A DNA stretch of 64,000 nt from CAYMPW01 sp964392725 (GTDB taxonomy: Archaea > Thermoplasmatota > Thermoplasmata > Methanomassiliicoccales > Methanomethylophilaceae): positions 1-64,000 of the forward strand of contig CAYMPW010000001.1 in NCBI GenBank assembly GCA_964392725.1, given 5' to 3'. Numbering within the stretch: the first letter of the stretch is position 1; each line of letters begins with the position of its first letter. This document shows positions 53,186-61,794 of the stretch, in pieces. The notes beneath the pieces are model-generated. The model searched no databases. It had not been told where the DNA came from and worked only from the letters and a program-made list of their open reading frames with translations. The position numbers and the translations under genes are program-made.

Positions 53186-53317
53186 TACACTTTTCTGCAT
53201 TTTTTAAGGGTAAAAAACTACACTTTTCTGTATAAAATAGTAGTTAAAAAATACACTTTTCTATACAATTCAAGGGTAAAAAACTACACTTTTCTATCAA
53301 TGTTCTAAAAATACCCT
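53186..53317. repeat. 33-bp tandem repeat array A, four degenerate units
   Basis: TACACTTTTCT recurs at 53186, 53219, 53252 and 53285, each exactly 33 bp from the last. Between copies the sequence is partly conserved (AAGGGTAAAAAAC in two units, TAGTTAAAAAA in another). The array fills the spacer between the MATE genes and the metG promoter. There are no unique spacers, so it is not CRISPR. Confidence 0.75.
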
Positions 53318-53318
53318 C

Positions 53319-53377
53319 TTTATAAAAACTCCCGCGCGTGGGTTAGGGTTTAATAATTACGCGCTATTAAGGAGGGT
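53319..53377 (+). promoter_or_regulatory. metG: metG promoter with inverted GCGCGT pair
   Basis: TATA box TTTATAAAAA (53319-53328) predicts a start near 53350. GCGCGT (53334-53339) and ACGCGC (53359-53364) are inverted around the predicted start site. A strong AAGGAGGG (53369-53376) precedes the ATG by nine bases. Confidence 0.55.
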
Positions 53378-53385
53378 TGGTATAA

Positions 53386-55623
53386 ATGGCAAAAGTACTC
53401 GTAGCAGTCGCATGGCCCTACGCCAACGGCGTTATCCATCTCGGACACATGGCAGGTTCAATTCTGCCCCCAGACATATTCAGTAGATACAACCGTCTTC
53501 TCGGAAACGAAGTTCTCATGGTCGGAGGATCCGATCAACACGGAACTCCGATTACGGTTTCCGCGGAAAAAGAAGGTGTAACCCCTGCAAAAATCGCAGA
53601 TAGATTCCACGCAATAAACAAGAAAGCTATCGAAGATATGGGTGTAGAGTACACTTTGTACACCAAAACATATACGGATAACCACTACGAAGTCGTCAAA
53701 GACGTGTTCAATACACTCAAAGACAAAGGATATCTGTACACAAAACAGACAATGCAGTACTATTGTCCTACATGCAAACGTTTCCTTCCCGACCGTTATG
53801 TTATGGGAGTATGTCCCGAATGCGGTACGGAAGAAGTTCGCAGCGATCAGTGCGATAACTGCGGCAAAACATTTGAAGCAGGGGATTTGAAAAACGCATA
53901 CTGTATTCAGTGTAAGACTGCTCCTGAAATCAAAGAAACAGAGCACTTTTTCCTTAAACTTTCAGCCTTTAACGAGGACTTGCAGAAATACCTGGATAGC
54001 AAAGACTACTGGAGATCCAACGTTAAAACATTCACCATGAATTGGCTCAAAGACGGCCTTTACGACCGTGCAATCACAAGAGACATGGATTGGGGAGTTC
54101 CCGTACCCGTAGAAGGATGGGACGAAAAAGTAATTTACGTTTGGTTCGACGCCGTTATCGGATACCTCAGCGCATCCAAAGAATATTCCAACAGCATCGG
54201 TCAGCCCGACTACTGGGAAAAATTCTGGAAAGATCCCGAAGTCAAGCACTACTATTTCCTCGGAAAAGACAACATTCCTTTCCACTCGATCATTTGGCCC
54301 TCTATTCTCATGGGAATCGGAGATTTGAATCTCCCATATGATATTCCGGCAAACGAATATCTTATGTTCAGAGGTGGAAAACTTTCCAAGAGCCGCGGCG
54401 GAGCAATCGATATTCCATCCGTTCTTTCGACATACGATGCGGATTGTGTTCGTTATTATCTTTCGATATGCATGCCCGATACCCACGATTCCGAATTCAC
54501 ATGGGATGAATTCCAGGTTAAAGTCAACAACGAATTGGTTGCGGCACTCGGTAACTTCTACCACAGGTGCCTCAGTTTCACAAAGAAGAATTTCAATTCG
54601 ATTCCCGCACCCGCATCCGATGCGGATTCAAAAGAAGTTATCGATGAGATTCAGCGCGCATTCGAAGAATACAAAGAATGTCTCGACGCATGCGATTTCA
54701 AGAAAGGAATCAAAGTTGTCATGGATCTTGCCCGTTTCGGAAACAGATATTTCGATTCCGTCAAACCCTGGGCATTGATGAAATCCGACAAGGATGCATG
54801 CGGTGCGGTTCTTAATACAAACCTCAGACTTGTTAAGGCATTGTCGATTATGGCTTGGCCTTTTATGCCTAAATCTTCCGAGAAGATTTGGGAATATCTC
54901 GGTCTCGAAGGTTCAATCGAAGATGCAGGTTACGATTCACTTATCGAACCTCTCCCCGTTGGAACCGAACTTCCCGAACCCATTCCGGTTTACAAAAAAA
55001 TCGAAATGGAAAAGGAAAAACCCGTGGAAGCACCCAAAGCAAAGAAATTCGAAGGTCCCTTCGCAGACTTCCGCAATGTCGATATCCGTGTAGGACAGGT
55101 TTTGAAAGCCGAAGATCATCCTGATGCAGATAAACTTTACAAACTCACGGTTGACGTGGGTGAAGAAAGGCAGATTGTAGCAGGATTGAAAGCATTCTAT
55201 TCCAAGGAAGAAATCACCGGACGTAAGGTGTTGGTTGTTTGCAACCTCAAACCTTCCAAGCTCCGCGGATTGATGTCACAGGGTATGCTTTTGGCCGCAG
55301 ATGATGAGGACCTCGGCGGAGACACGGTTCTCCTTCTCATGCCTTCTCAGGATGTTCCCAACGGAACCCGTATGAATTGCGGTCTTGAGAACAACGAAGC
55401 AACAATCGAATACAAGGATTTCCAGAAAGCAATTCTCAAAGTTGCAGTTGCGGAAAACGGAAAGATTCCATCCTTGGATGATGTTGCCGTAGAACTTCCA
55501 GAAGGTGCACCAGCTCGCGTAACCGTAATTCTTGATGACGGAAAGGCAATGGTCTTCTCCGACGGAAAGAATTGTGTAGCAACAGTTGACCGTGAAATAA
55601 CAAACGGAGCAGGCGTGAGATGA
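53386..55623 (+). CDS. metG: Methionyl-tRNA synthetase with C-terminal tRNA-binding domain
   Basis: The 745-residue enzyme charges tRNA-Met. It has PYANGVIHLGHMAG (about 11-24), a four-Cys knuckle region (CPTCKRFLP ... CPECG ... CDNCG ... CIQC), KLSKSRGG (332-339) and an EMAP/Arc1p-like tRNA-binding domain (about 560-665, VDIRVGQVLKAEDHPDADKL). The last 80 residues look like an added alpha/beta tail. The stop overlaps the PHP gene start (ATGA), so the two are coupled. Confidence 0.96.
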   Translation: MAKVLVAVAWPYANGVIHLGHMAGSILPPDIFSRYNRLLGNEVLMVGGSDQHGTPITVSAEKEGVTPAKIADRFHAINKKAIEDMGVEYTLYTKTYTDNHYEVVKDVFNTLKDKGYLYTKQTMQYYCPTCKRFLPDRYVMGVCPECGTEEVRSDQCDNCGKTFEAGDLKNAYCIQCKTAPEIKETEHFFLKLSAFNEDLQKYLDSKDYWRSNVKTFTMNWLKDGLYDRAITRDMDWGVPVPVEGWDEKVIYVWFDAVIGYLSASKEYSNSIGQPDYWEKFWKDPEVKHYYFLGKDNIPFHSIIWPSILMGIGDLNLPYDIPANEYLMFRGGKLSKSRGGAIDIPSVLSTYDADCVRYYLSICMPDTHDSEFTWDEFQVKVNNELVAALGNFYHRCLSFTKKNFNSIPAPASDADSKEVIDEIQRAFEEYKECLDACDFKKGIKVVMDLARFGNRYFDSVKPWALMKSDKDACGAVLNTNLRLVKALSIMAWPFMPKSSEKIWEYLGLEGSIEDAGYDSLIEPLPVGTELPEPIPVYKKIEMEKEKPVEAPKAKKFEGPFADFRNVDIRVGQVLKAEDHPDADKLYKLTVDVGEERQIVAGLKAFYSKEEITGRKVLVVCNLKPSKLRGLMSQGMLLAADDEDLGGDTVLLLMPSQDVPNGTRMNCGLENNEATIEYKDFQKAILKVAVAENGKIPSLDDVAVELPEGAPARVTVILDDGKAMVFSDGKNCVATVDREITNGAGVR

Positions 55624-56279
55624 AGGCAGATCTGCATATACATTCGAAATTTTCCGCTGACGGAGTAAGTTCCCCGGAAGAAATTCTAGCGGCGGCCGTA
55701 CGCAGAGGTCTCGGATGTATTGCAGTAACCGATCATAATCACAACTTGGTTTACGATATTCTTAAAGATAATGCCGAAGGAATAATCATAATCCCCGCAG
55801 AAGAAGTATCTTCTGCGGAAGGTCACATTTTAGCTTATGGTATTTTATGTGAAATCGAAGGCGGAATGTCTATTCAGGACACTATAGATGCAATCCATGA
55901 AGCAGGAGGATATGCATTTGCCGCCCATCCCTATCGTTGGTGGTCTGGACTCGGAGAAGCCAACGTAAGAAAATATAATTTCGATGGTACCGAAGGACTC
56001 AACGCCCGTTCCATTTCACGCGCGAACAGAATGTCGTTGGAATTGGCAAAAGAATTGGGAAAGCCGATTTCCGCAGGAAGCGATTCACACATGCCCCGTT
56101 CGATCGGAAGGGGTACGGTAGAGTTTTCTGACGATCTTAAAACGTGGGAAGAAGTAGTCGATGCTTTGATGAATTCACGTGCTAAAGTTACCAGTAGAAA
56201 TCGCGGAGTATTTGGTACGATTCATTATGGTTGCAAAGCCATAAGTCAATGGATTGGTCGCGGATTCCAGAGAATTTAA
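55620..56279 (+). CDS. PHP-domain phosphoesterase coupled to metG
   Basis: The 219-residue protein has the PHP metal ligands KADLHIHSKFSADG (2-15), AVTDHNH, AAHPYRWW and AGSDSHMPR. It resembles the PHP part of TrpH-like (RNase AM) exonucleases and phosphatases; the substrate is not known. Its start overlaps the metG stop by four bases. A second 33-bp array follows its stop within 52 bases. Confidence 0.87.
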   Translation: MKADLHIHSKFSADGVSSPEEILAAAVRRGLGCIAVTDHNHNLVYDILKDNAEGIIIIPAEEVSSAEGHILAYGILCEIEGGMSIQDTIDAIHEAGGYAFAAHPYRWWSGLGEANVRKYNFDGTEGLNARSISRANRMSLELAKELGKPISAGSDSHMPRSIGRGTVEFSDDLKTWEEVVDALMNSRAKVTSRNRGVFGTIHYGCKAISQWIGRGFQRI

Positions 56280-56330
56280 AATTTATTTTTTCTCTCCGGA
56301 TATCAAAATTATTCAATTTATATGTTCTAA

Positions 56331-56542
56331 TTATATTGCCAAAGGTGTAATTTTCATACTAAATTATATTGCCAAAGGTGTAANNNNNNNNNNNNNNNNN
56401 NNNNNNNNNNNNNNNNNNNNNNNNNNNNNNNNNNNNNNNNNNNNNNNNNNNNNNNNNNNNNNNNNNNNNNNNNNNNNNNNNNNATATTGCCAAAGGTGTA
56501 ATTTTCATACTAAATTATATTGCCAAAGGTGTAATTTTTTTT
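56331..56542. repeat. 33-bp tandem repeat array B with assembly gap
   Basis: TTATATTGCCAAAGGTGTAA recurs at 56331 and 56364 before the gap; after it the same unit is cut at its left edge (ATATTGCC at 56484) and repeats at 56517. The period is exactly 33 bp on both sides and units are nearly identical. The 100 N in between (56384-56483) are a placeholder, so the true copy number is unknown and probably larger. The array lies between the convergent PHP and PAPS-reductase-like genes. No start codon with ribosome binding site drives the open frame through it. Confidence 0.85.
56384..56483. other. Assembly gap of 100 N inside the repeat array
   Basis: Exactly 100 unknown bases interrupt array B in the middle of repeat units, the usual sign of an unresolved tandem repeat. 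The round number means the real length is not known. The rest of the spacer up to 56672 is AT-rich and holds an inverted pair GGAAACTGTTC (56640-56650) and GAACAGTTTCC (56654-56664), a hairpin that may terminate the minus-strand gene. Confidence 0.95.
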
Positions 56543-56639
56543 GTAGCCAGACATGTAGAAAAAATCTTAATAGAAATTGAATCTAAAATATGTATTCAAA
56601 TTCAAATAAACATGTCTGTATTTCTGTAAAGGAAAATCA

Positions 56640-56664
56640 GGAAACTGTTCAGGGAACAGTTTCC
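56640..56664 (-). terminator. Hairpin terminator after the PAPS-reductase-like gene
   Basis: GGAAACTGTTC and GAACAGTTTCC form a perfect 11-bp stem with a 3-nt loop (AGG) directly after the stop codon of the minus-strand gene; on that strand TGATTTTCC follows. Confidence 0.65.
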
Positions 56665-56672
56665 TGTTAAAA

Positions 56673-58598
56673 TCATTGGTCGTATTCCAAAGATCCGAAA
56701 TTAAGTGCGGGACAAGGTCCGAAACAATCGCTGCATCTGATACAGTTGTCTTCTACCATCTCGACTTTTCCGTCTTTCATTACGAGTGCATCCATTGTAC
56801 ATCTTGAAGCACAGAGTCCGCAACCTACGCACTGTTCCGAACGAATGATGAGTTGGAACATTCTATCAAGATTGGTCTGTGCGGTTCTTTCGATACTGGA
56901 TTTCGATACAATCGAACCTTCTTTGTAAACCGTAAGGAAATCGACTACAAGGAATTCTCCGGATTCGTCCACTTCGTTGTTTATGGCAAAGGCTCTGGCA
57001 AAAGGTCTGAGTCTTTCAATATCAATAGGTCTTGAAAGTGCGGCTTCGATGCTGTATCCCATTGTACAGGGGGAAATTCCTTCCTGCTGTTTCATGCGAA
57101 TAGGGCCGCTTTCTCCCTGATATTCCTGTTTTGTGTAATCTGATAATTCTTTACCGGTTCTTCTGAGAATTTCATCGCGTATGGATTGAGGAGCCTTTTT
57201 CCATCTCCAAAGTCCGTAACTCTTCCACTCTTCGGGAAGGTTGCGCTCTTTCATAAAATCATCAAGGTATGTATCCCATTGAGGGTATCTTGCACTGTTT
57301 CCCGCAACGATATCGATTTCCGACAAGTCGGAAGCGGGGCAAAGGAAGCAACCTATGCGATCCAATCCTCTTGTGTACCAAACGTTGAACGGTTCGTTTT
57401 TGTAGAAGATATAGAGCCAAACATGCATAGCGCACCAATTCTGGATTGCGGATGCGCCCGTTTGTCCGGGAGTCCAGGGATTATTCCAAACTCTGGGTTT
57501 GGCGTTACGTGCTTCGGATTCGTATTTCCTCTGTCCGATAAAAGATAAAACTCCCTTGGGGAAGTTCTTGTTGATTGCGTTGACGGTCGGACCGAGTTTA
57601 TTGGTTTTGCAGCACCATCTGAAATCCTTTGCGGGTGGGCCGAAATGAACCAAGTTTCCGAAGAAAGCATCAACAGGTGCTTTTTCTTCGATCAATTCTA
57701 ATCCGTGTCTTTCGCATGTATCGTGAACGTGTTGAACGGTTTCATCGAATTCCAAACCCGTATCAACAAAAAGTACGGGAAGTTTCAATCCTGCATCAAT
57801 AGTGAGGAGAAGAGTTACAAGACTGTCTTTTCCTCCCGAGAATGATACAATCGCAGGTTCTTCGTGTTTTGAAATTGTGCTGTTTATGAATCCTATAGCT
57901 TCATCGCGTCTTTTGAGGATAACGGTTTCATTTGCCGCAACAGCATCTTCCCATGTGTGTTTTTCACCTATGGGTACGGGTTCTTCCGCTTTTACCCACT
58001 TGGTTTTAACGGAAAGTCCTCTTGTAGCATCGGTCATTTCCTGTGCGGACATTTTTGCGATACCGGTACCGATTACCTGTTTCGAAGGTGTAATGATAAT
58101 AACTTCGTCACCGTCTTTAACATCGGGATGTGCTCCTTCTACGCCAGGTGCCATCAGATTTTTACTGTCTCTGATGAAAGGTACGGCTTCTTCCGAGCAA
58201 ATAACATATCCTTTTGACATAGCGGATCCAATGCGCATCGCACTCTGCATACGGTTGATGAATTGCCATCCAACACCGATATCGAAACGGATACTGGCCA
58301 TAGCACGGCCGTCTACGATAATTTCTTCCATTCTGTCGATGGAAGGAGCTTTGTTGAGAATTACGAGATGTCCTTCGGGAATCAAAGCATCTCCGGAGCC
58401 TTCTCCGAACTGTTTGTCTGCGAGAGATTTGATAAGTGTGATGTCATGATCGAAAGCAGGTCTTGAATCTCCGGGAGGAGTAACTTCTACTTCGTGTGTT
58501 TTGGTTCCGCATACGGAACATACTTCGGATTCCATAATCGGAAGATTACATTTATCGCACCATCTCAGGTGATTTTTTCCCAGCCTTATCGCAGCCAT
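56673..58598 (-). CDS. Zinc ribbon/PUA/PAPS-reductase-like/ferredoxin fusion
   Basis: The 641-residue protein joins an N-terminal zinc ribbon (WCDKCNLP ... CSVCG), a PUA-like RNA-binding region (about 100-200, with VGWQFINRMQ and GDEVIIITPSKQVIGTG), a PP-loop PAPS-reductase domain (SFSGGKDS near 250, WCCKTNKLGP, GCFLCPAS) and two [4Fe-4S] motifs at the C-terminus (CVGCGLCASRC, CIRCSDCFGPCP). This is the methanogen type of PAPS-reductase homolog. The PUA domain suggests RNA thiolation or modification rather than sulfate reduction, which stays unproved. It is monocistronic. Confidence 0.9.
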   Translation of the reverse strand: MAAIRLGKNHLRWCDKCNLPIMESEVCSVCGTKTHEVEVTPPGDSRPAFDHDITLIKSLADKQFGEGSGDALIPEGHLVILNKAPSIDRMEEIIVDGRAMASIRFDIGVGWQFINRMQSAMRIGSAMSKGYVICSEEAVPFIRDSKNLMAPGVEGAHPDVKDGDEVIIITPSKQVIGTGIAKMSAQEMTDATRGLSVKTKWVKAEEPVPIGEKHTWEDAVAANETVILKRRDEAIGFINSTISKHEEPAIVSFSGGKDSLVTLLLTIDAGLKLPVLFVDTGLEFDETVQHVHDTCERHGLELIEEKAPVDAFFGNLVHFGPPAKDFRWCCKTNKLGPTVNAINKNFPKGVLSFIGQRKYESEARNAKPRVWNNPWTPGQTGASAIQNWCAMHVWLYIFYKNEPFNVWYTRGLDRIGCFLCPASDLSEIDIVAGNSARYPQWDTYLDDFMKERNLPEEWKSYGLWRWKKAPQSIRDEILRRTGKELSDYTKQEYQGESGPIRMKQQEGISPCTMGYSIEAALSRPIDIERLRPFARAFAINNEVDESGEFLVVDFLTVYKEGSIVSKSSIERTAQTNLDRMFQLIIRSEQCVGCGLCASRCTMDALVMKDGKVEMVEDNCIRCSDCFGPCPALNFGSLEYDQ

Positions 58599-58854
58599 AG
58601 TTATGCGATTGCAAAGAAGGATATAATCTTTAAGACTGTTTTATTTTGAACACGGTGTTGAAAATATAGAAAAAACCTTTTTCTTTTTATTCATTTTTGA
58701 GATAAAGGTATACGAAAACAATATCGAAATGATGTCTGGTATATGCATAAAAAAATTCAATCCCACAATCTCGTAAAATGTTGTCAAATCTCTCGATAAA
58801 CAATAAAACATATTCAAATTAAAACTAAGATTTCTCCTCTGTTTTTCTTTTTTT

Positions 58855-58886
58855 ATCTGGCTCATTTTCGCCAGATGTTATATATT
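58855..58886 (+). promoter_or_regulatory. Aminotransferase promoter with upstream inverted repeat
   Basis: ATCTGGC (58855-58861) and GCCAGAT (58870-58876) are perfect inverted arms directly before the TATA box TTATATATT (58878-58886), which lies about 34 bases before the ATG at 58916. The position over the BRE/TATA fits a repressor site. The rest of the 317-base spacer from 58599 is AT-rich, and I see no gene in it. Confidence 0.5.
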
Positions 58887-58915
58887 CTTTACACAATACC
58901 ACTCTCGGTTCTAAT

Positions 58916-60118
58916 ATGGTAGAAAAACTCAAAGCATCCAGAAGGTCAATGGACATGAATTACGCCATCCGCGAGATTGCGGTTCCTGCGGCAGAGGTTG
59001 CTAAAACGGGTAAAAAAATATACAGTTTGAATATTGGAGATCCCAATAAATGGGATTTCGAAACCCCTGAATATTTTAAAGCCGCATTGAGAGAAGCCGT
59101 AGACAGAGTCGATAACGGTTACGGAGATTCCCAGGGAGACTTGGACTTCAGAGAGGCTATCGTCGAAAGGGAATTCGAAAAACACGGAGCCGTCACATCC
59201 TCGGACAAAGTATTCGTTTCTTCGGGAGTCGGAGAAGGAATCAATGTTCTGATGGGAACCCTTATTGAACAAGGAGACAACATGCTTGTTCCGGGACCCG
59301 GTTATCCTTCATACGTACAATACATCAATTTCTACGGCGGTAACGCAACTCCCTACAAACTTATCGAAGAAGAAGATTGGAGACCCGATGTAGATATGAT
59401 GCGCAAGCGCATCGATTCAAAAACAAAAGGCATCGTTGTAATCAATCCAAACAATCCTACAGGCGGAGTATATTCGGAAAAAGATCTTCGCGCAATGGGT
59501 GATTTGGCAGCCGAATTTAATATTCCTCTTATCGCCGATGAAATTTACGATAAAATCGTATTCGATGGCAAATTCTTCTCCATGTCCAAATTAGCATCAG
59601 ACGTTCCAAGGATAATTCTTAACGGATTCTCCAAGGTAAATTTGATGCCCGGTTGGAGAATCGGATACGGATACTTCATGGATGAAAACGGAATTTTGGA
59701 TGAAGTTTTCGAAGGTATGATGAAACAATTCCGTGCAAGGATTTGTCCTAACGTTCCCTGTCAATGGGCAGCAAAAGCTTCTCTTCAGGGTCCGCAAGAC
59801 TATATTGTCGATATGAACAAGAAGTTGAAAGAACGTGCTGATTTCACATACAAGAGATTGAATGAAATTCCCGGAATCAGTACAAAGAGAGCAAAAGGTG
59901 CTTTGTACATGTTCCCCAAGGTAGAACTTACCGATTGGGCCACAGACAAAGAATTTGTTTTAGATTTAATCAAATCCGAAGGTGTTGTCTTTGTACACGG
60001 AAGCGGATTCTGCGAGGAATTCGGAAATGATCATTTCAGAACTATTCTTTTGCCACCGATGGATGTTCTCGAAGAGTCTTTCGACAAGTTGGAACATTTC
60101 ATGCTTCAACATCAGTAA
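58916..60118 (+). CDS. PLP-dependent aminotransferase, class I (alanine/aspartate type)
   Basis: The 400-residue fold-type I enzyme has NIGDPNKWDFETP near residue 40, VNPNNPTGG-like INPNNPTGGVYS (about 184-195), IADEIYDKI and the PLP lysine Lys240 in NGFSKVNLMPGWRIGY. It resembles archaeal alanine aminotransferases. Substrate specificity cannot be read directly; aromatic or aspartate substrates are possible. It converges on ribL with seven bases of overlap. Confidence 0.92.
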   Translation: MVEKLKASRRSMDMNYAIREIAVPAAEVAKTGKKIYSLNIGDPNKWDFETPEYFKAALREAVDRVDNGYGDSQGDLDFREAIVEREFEKHGAVTSSDKVFVSSGVGEGINVLMGTLIEQGDNMLVPGPGYPSYVQYINFYGGNATPYKLIEEEDWRPDVDMMRKRIDSKTKGIVVINPNNPTGGVYSEKDLRAMGDLAAEFNIPLIADEIYDKIVFDGKFFSMSKLASDVPRIILNGFSKVNLMPGWRIGYGYFMDENGILDEVFEGMMKQFRARICPNVPCQWAAKASLQGPQDYIVDMNKKLKERADFTYKRLNEIPGISTKRAKGALYMFPKVELTDWATDKEFVLDLIKSEGVVFVHGSGFCEEFGNDHFRTILLPPMDVLEESFDKLEHFMLQHQ

Positions 60119-60543
60119 GATTTGTTATGGGATTCAACAATCTTTTTGATTATTGCTCTAGTTGCAGTCAGATCTTCGGCGCATTGATTTGCACGAACAA
60201 CTGATATGTGGCCCAAACCTTTTTCTTCCAATTGTTTTCTTAAAAAATCATCGTCGAAAGTCTGATCGAATCCCAATACGATTATGTCGGGTTCAACTTC
60301 TCTGACGGTAGCAAACATGTCGCCTTCGTTTCCGATTATGGCACGATCAACGGGCTTGAGAGCTCCGACCAAACGCATGCGCATGGTTTCGGGCGTTACG
60401 GGAATGTGTTTCCTTTTCGTGGCAACAGCATCGCATGCAACTACAACAATAAGTTCGTCACCCAGTGATTTGGCCTGTTCCAAATATGCAAGGTGTCCTG
60501 TATGCAATATATCGAAAACTCCTGATGCCATTATGCGTGTCAT
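60112..60543 (-). CDS. ribL: FAD synthetase RibL (cytidylyltransferase fold)
   Basis: Archaeal RibL adenylates FMN to FAD. The 143-residue protein has the nucleotidyltransferase motif GVFDILHTGH (8-17) and a second TATRAIIKKI at the C-terminus, with Cys residues as in RibL. The start is ATG at 60543 (MTRIMASGVFD); the longer frame upstream has no ribosome binding site. It could act on another phosphorylated alcohol, as the family includes glycerol-phosphate cytidylyltransferases, but RibL is the usual archaeal match. Confidence 0.88.
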   Translation of the reverse strand: MTRIMASGVFDILHTGHLAYLEQAKSLGDELIVVVACDAVATKRKHIPVTPETMRMRLVGALKPVDRAIIGNEGDMFATVREVEPDIIVLGFDQTFDDDFLRKQLEEKGLGHISVVRANQCAEDLTATRAIIKKIVESHNKSY

Positions 60544-60716
60544 GGTTTGCCCTTTATCCAAAACAGACAATAAAAATCATCATCTGTTTAAAACACGTAT
60601 GTCTGCGGTGTCAATAAACATATCGGTCATACAAGCACATCGTTTTCAATATACCAGTATCCTATTTTTCGAAAAAAAGGGAGAGTTATTTATAGATTGA
60701 TTCGCTAAAGTAATTC

Positions 60717-61742
60717 GTGCGCGCAATAAAATCGCTATGCAGAATCAAAACTTCTGATATGTATCCTCAGACTGTAGCTTTGCCTGACCAGATTCAACAG
60801 GCGTTGTATTCTGATATACCTGAATTATACAATTCGGAGAAAATTTGCATATGTGGTATCGGAGCCTCGTCCTTGGCCGGAGACATAGTTTCAGATTATA
60901 TTGATTCGGTTTCTTCCAAGCCTGTTTCCGTTGTGCGCGGAATTTCTCTTCCAAAGTGGGTAGATGAAAATACACTCGTTATCGTTGTTAGTTATTCGGG
61001 TAACACATACGAAACAAACTATCTTTACGATGAGGCTAAAAAGAGAAATTCATTCATGGTATCGATTACGGCAGGAGGCAAACTTTATGAAAAATCTCTG
61101 GCCGATGGTATTCCCGTTCTTGAAATTCCACAGGGTTTACAATCACGTTCCTCGATCGGATATATGGTTGGATACATAGCCGCAATTTTGAATAGCATTG
61201 GATTTCCACATATTTTGGAAGATTTTGCCAATGCAACGGAAAATCTTAAAAAATACCGTGAAGAAATTTTAACAGAAGGCGACACAACCGTTACAACGAT
61301 TGCCAACGCAATGTTTGAAAAAATACCCGTAATCTATTGTTTGGCAAGTTCAAAATCCGTTGCGGTTAGGTGGAAAACACAATTAAACGAGAATGCAAAA
61401 ATGATTTCATTCTATGGTTCGATTCCTGAATTCAATCACAATGAAATCATCGGTTGGACCGAAGATATAGATCACAACCGTTTATTTTTACCCGTAATTA
61501 TCTACGATAATTCCGCATCAAAGCTTCTCAAGGTAATGACCGATGCCTCTCTTGGAATTCTTTCGGAAAAAGAAATCAAGATACCCCAGTTTGGTGTCGA
61601 GGGAAAGAACAGTTTCGAAAAGAATCTCAAAGGAATTTTTGTCGGCGATTTGGTTTCGTTGTGCCTCGCGCACCTTCGCAGCGAAAATCCTCATTCCAAT
61701 GAGGCAGTAGACGATACAAAAATCATTACTGACACGGAATAA
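60717..61742 (+). CDS. Bifunctional phosphoglucose/phosphomannose isomerase
   Basis: The 341-residue SIS-fold enzyme interconverts glucose-6-, fructose-6- and mannose-6-phosphate. Motifs include CGIGASSLAGDI (46-57), VVSYSGNTYET with the SYSGNT signature (about 89-99) and KTQLNENAK with the catalytic Glu region. A TATA box (TTATTTATAG, 60687-60696) lies 25 bases before the GTG at 60717, and the residues IKTSDM that this start adds match the conserved KxDxSNM of the family. I therefore prefer the GTG over the ATG at 60759. Confidence 0.9.
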   Translation: MRAIKSLCRIKTSDMYPQTVALPDQIQQALYSDIPELYNSEKICICGIGASSLAGDIVSDYIDSVSSKPVSVVRGISLPKWVDENTLVIVVSYSGNTYETNYLYDEAKKRNSFMVSITAGGKLYEKSLADGIPVLEIPQGLQSRSSIGYMVGYIAAILNSIGFPHILEDFANATENLKKYREEILTEGDTTVTTIANAMFEKIPVIYCLASSKSVAVRWKTQLNENAKMISFYGSIPEFNHNEIIGWTEDIDHNRLFLPVIIYDNSASKLLKVMTDASLGILSEKEIKIPQFGVEGKNSFEKNLKGIFVGDLVSLCLAHLRSENPHSNEAVDDTKIITDTE

Positions 61743-61794
61743 TCTTCCCGTATTTCCGTTATCGTAGGCAAGTCTTTTTTATTGGTATGCAGTT

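Noticed and set aside
53186..56542. CRISPR interpretation of the 33-bp repeats
   Set aside because: The period contains no unique spacer, no cas genes are nearby, and units are contiguous.
56254..56580. Open frame of 108 codons running through the 33-bp repeats
   Set aside because: It exists only because 33 is a multiple of three; it has no ribosome binding site, crosses the N gap and has repeat-derived composition.
58641..58865. 74-codon minus-strand frame in the spacer before the aminotransferase
   Set aside because: AT-rich, no ribosome binding site, no recognisable domain, and it starts inside the promoter inverted repeat.
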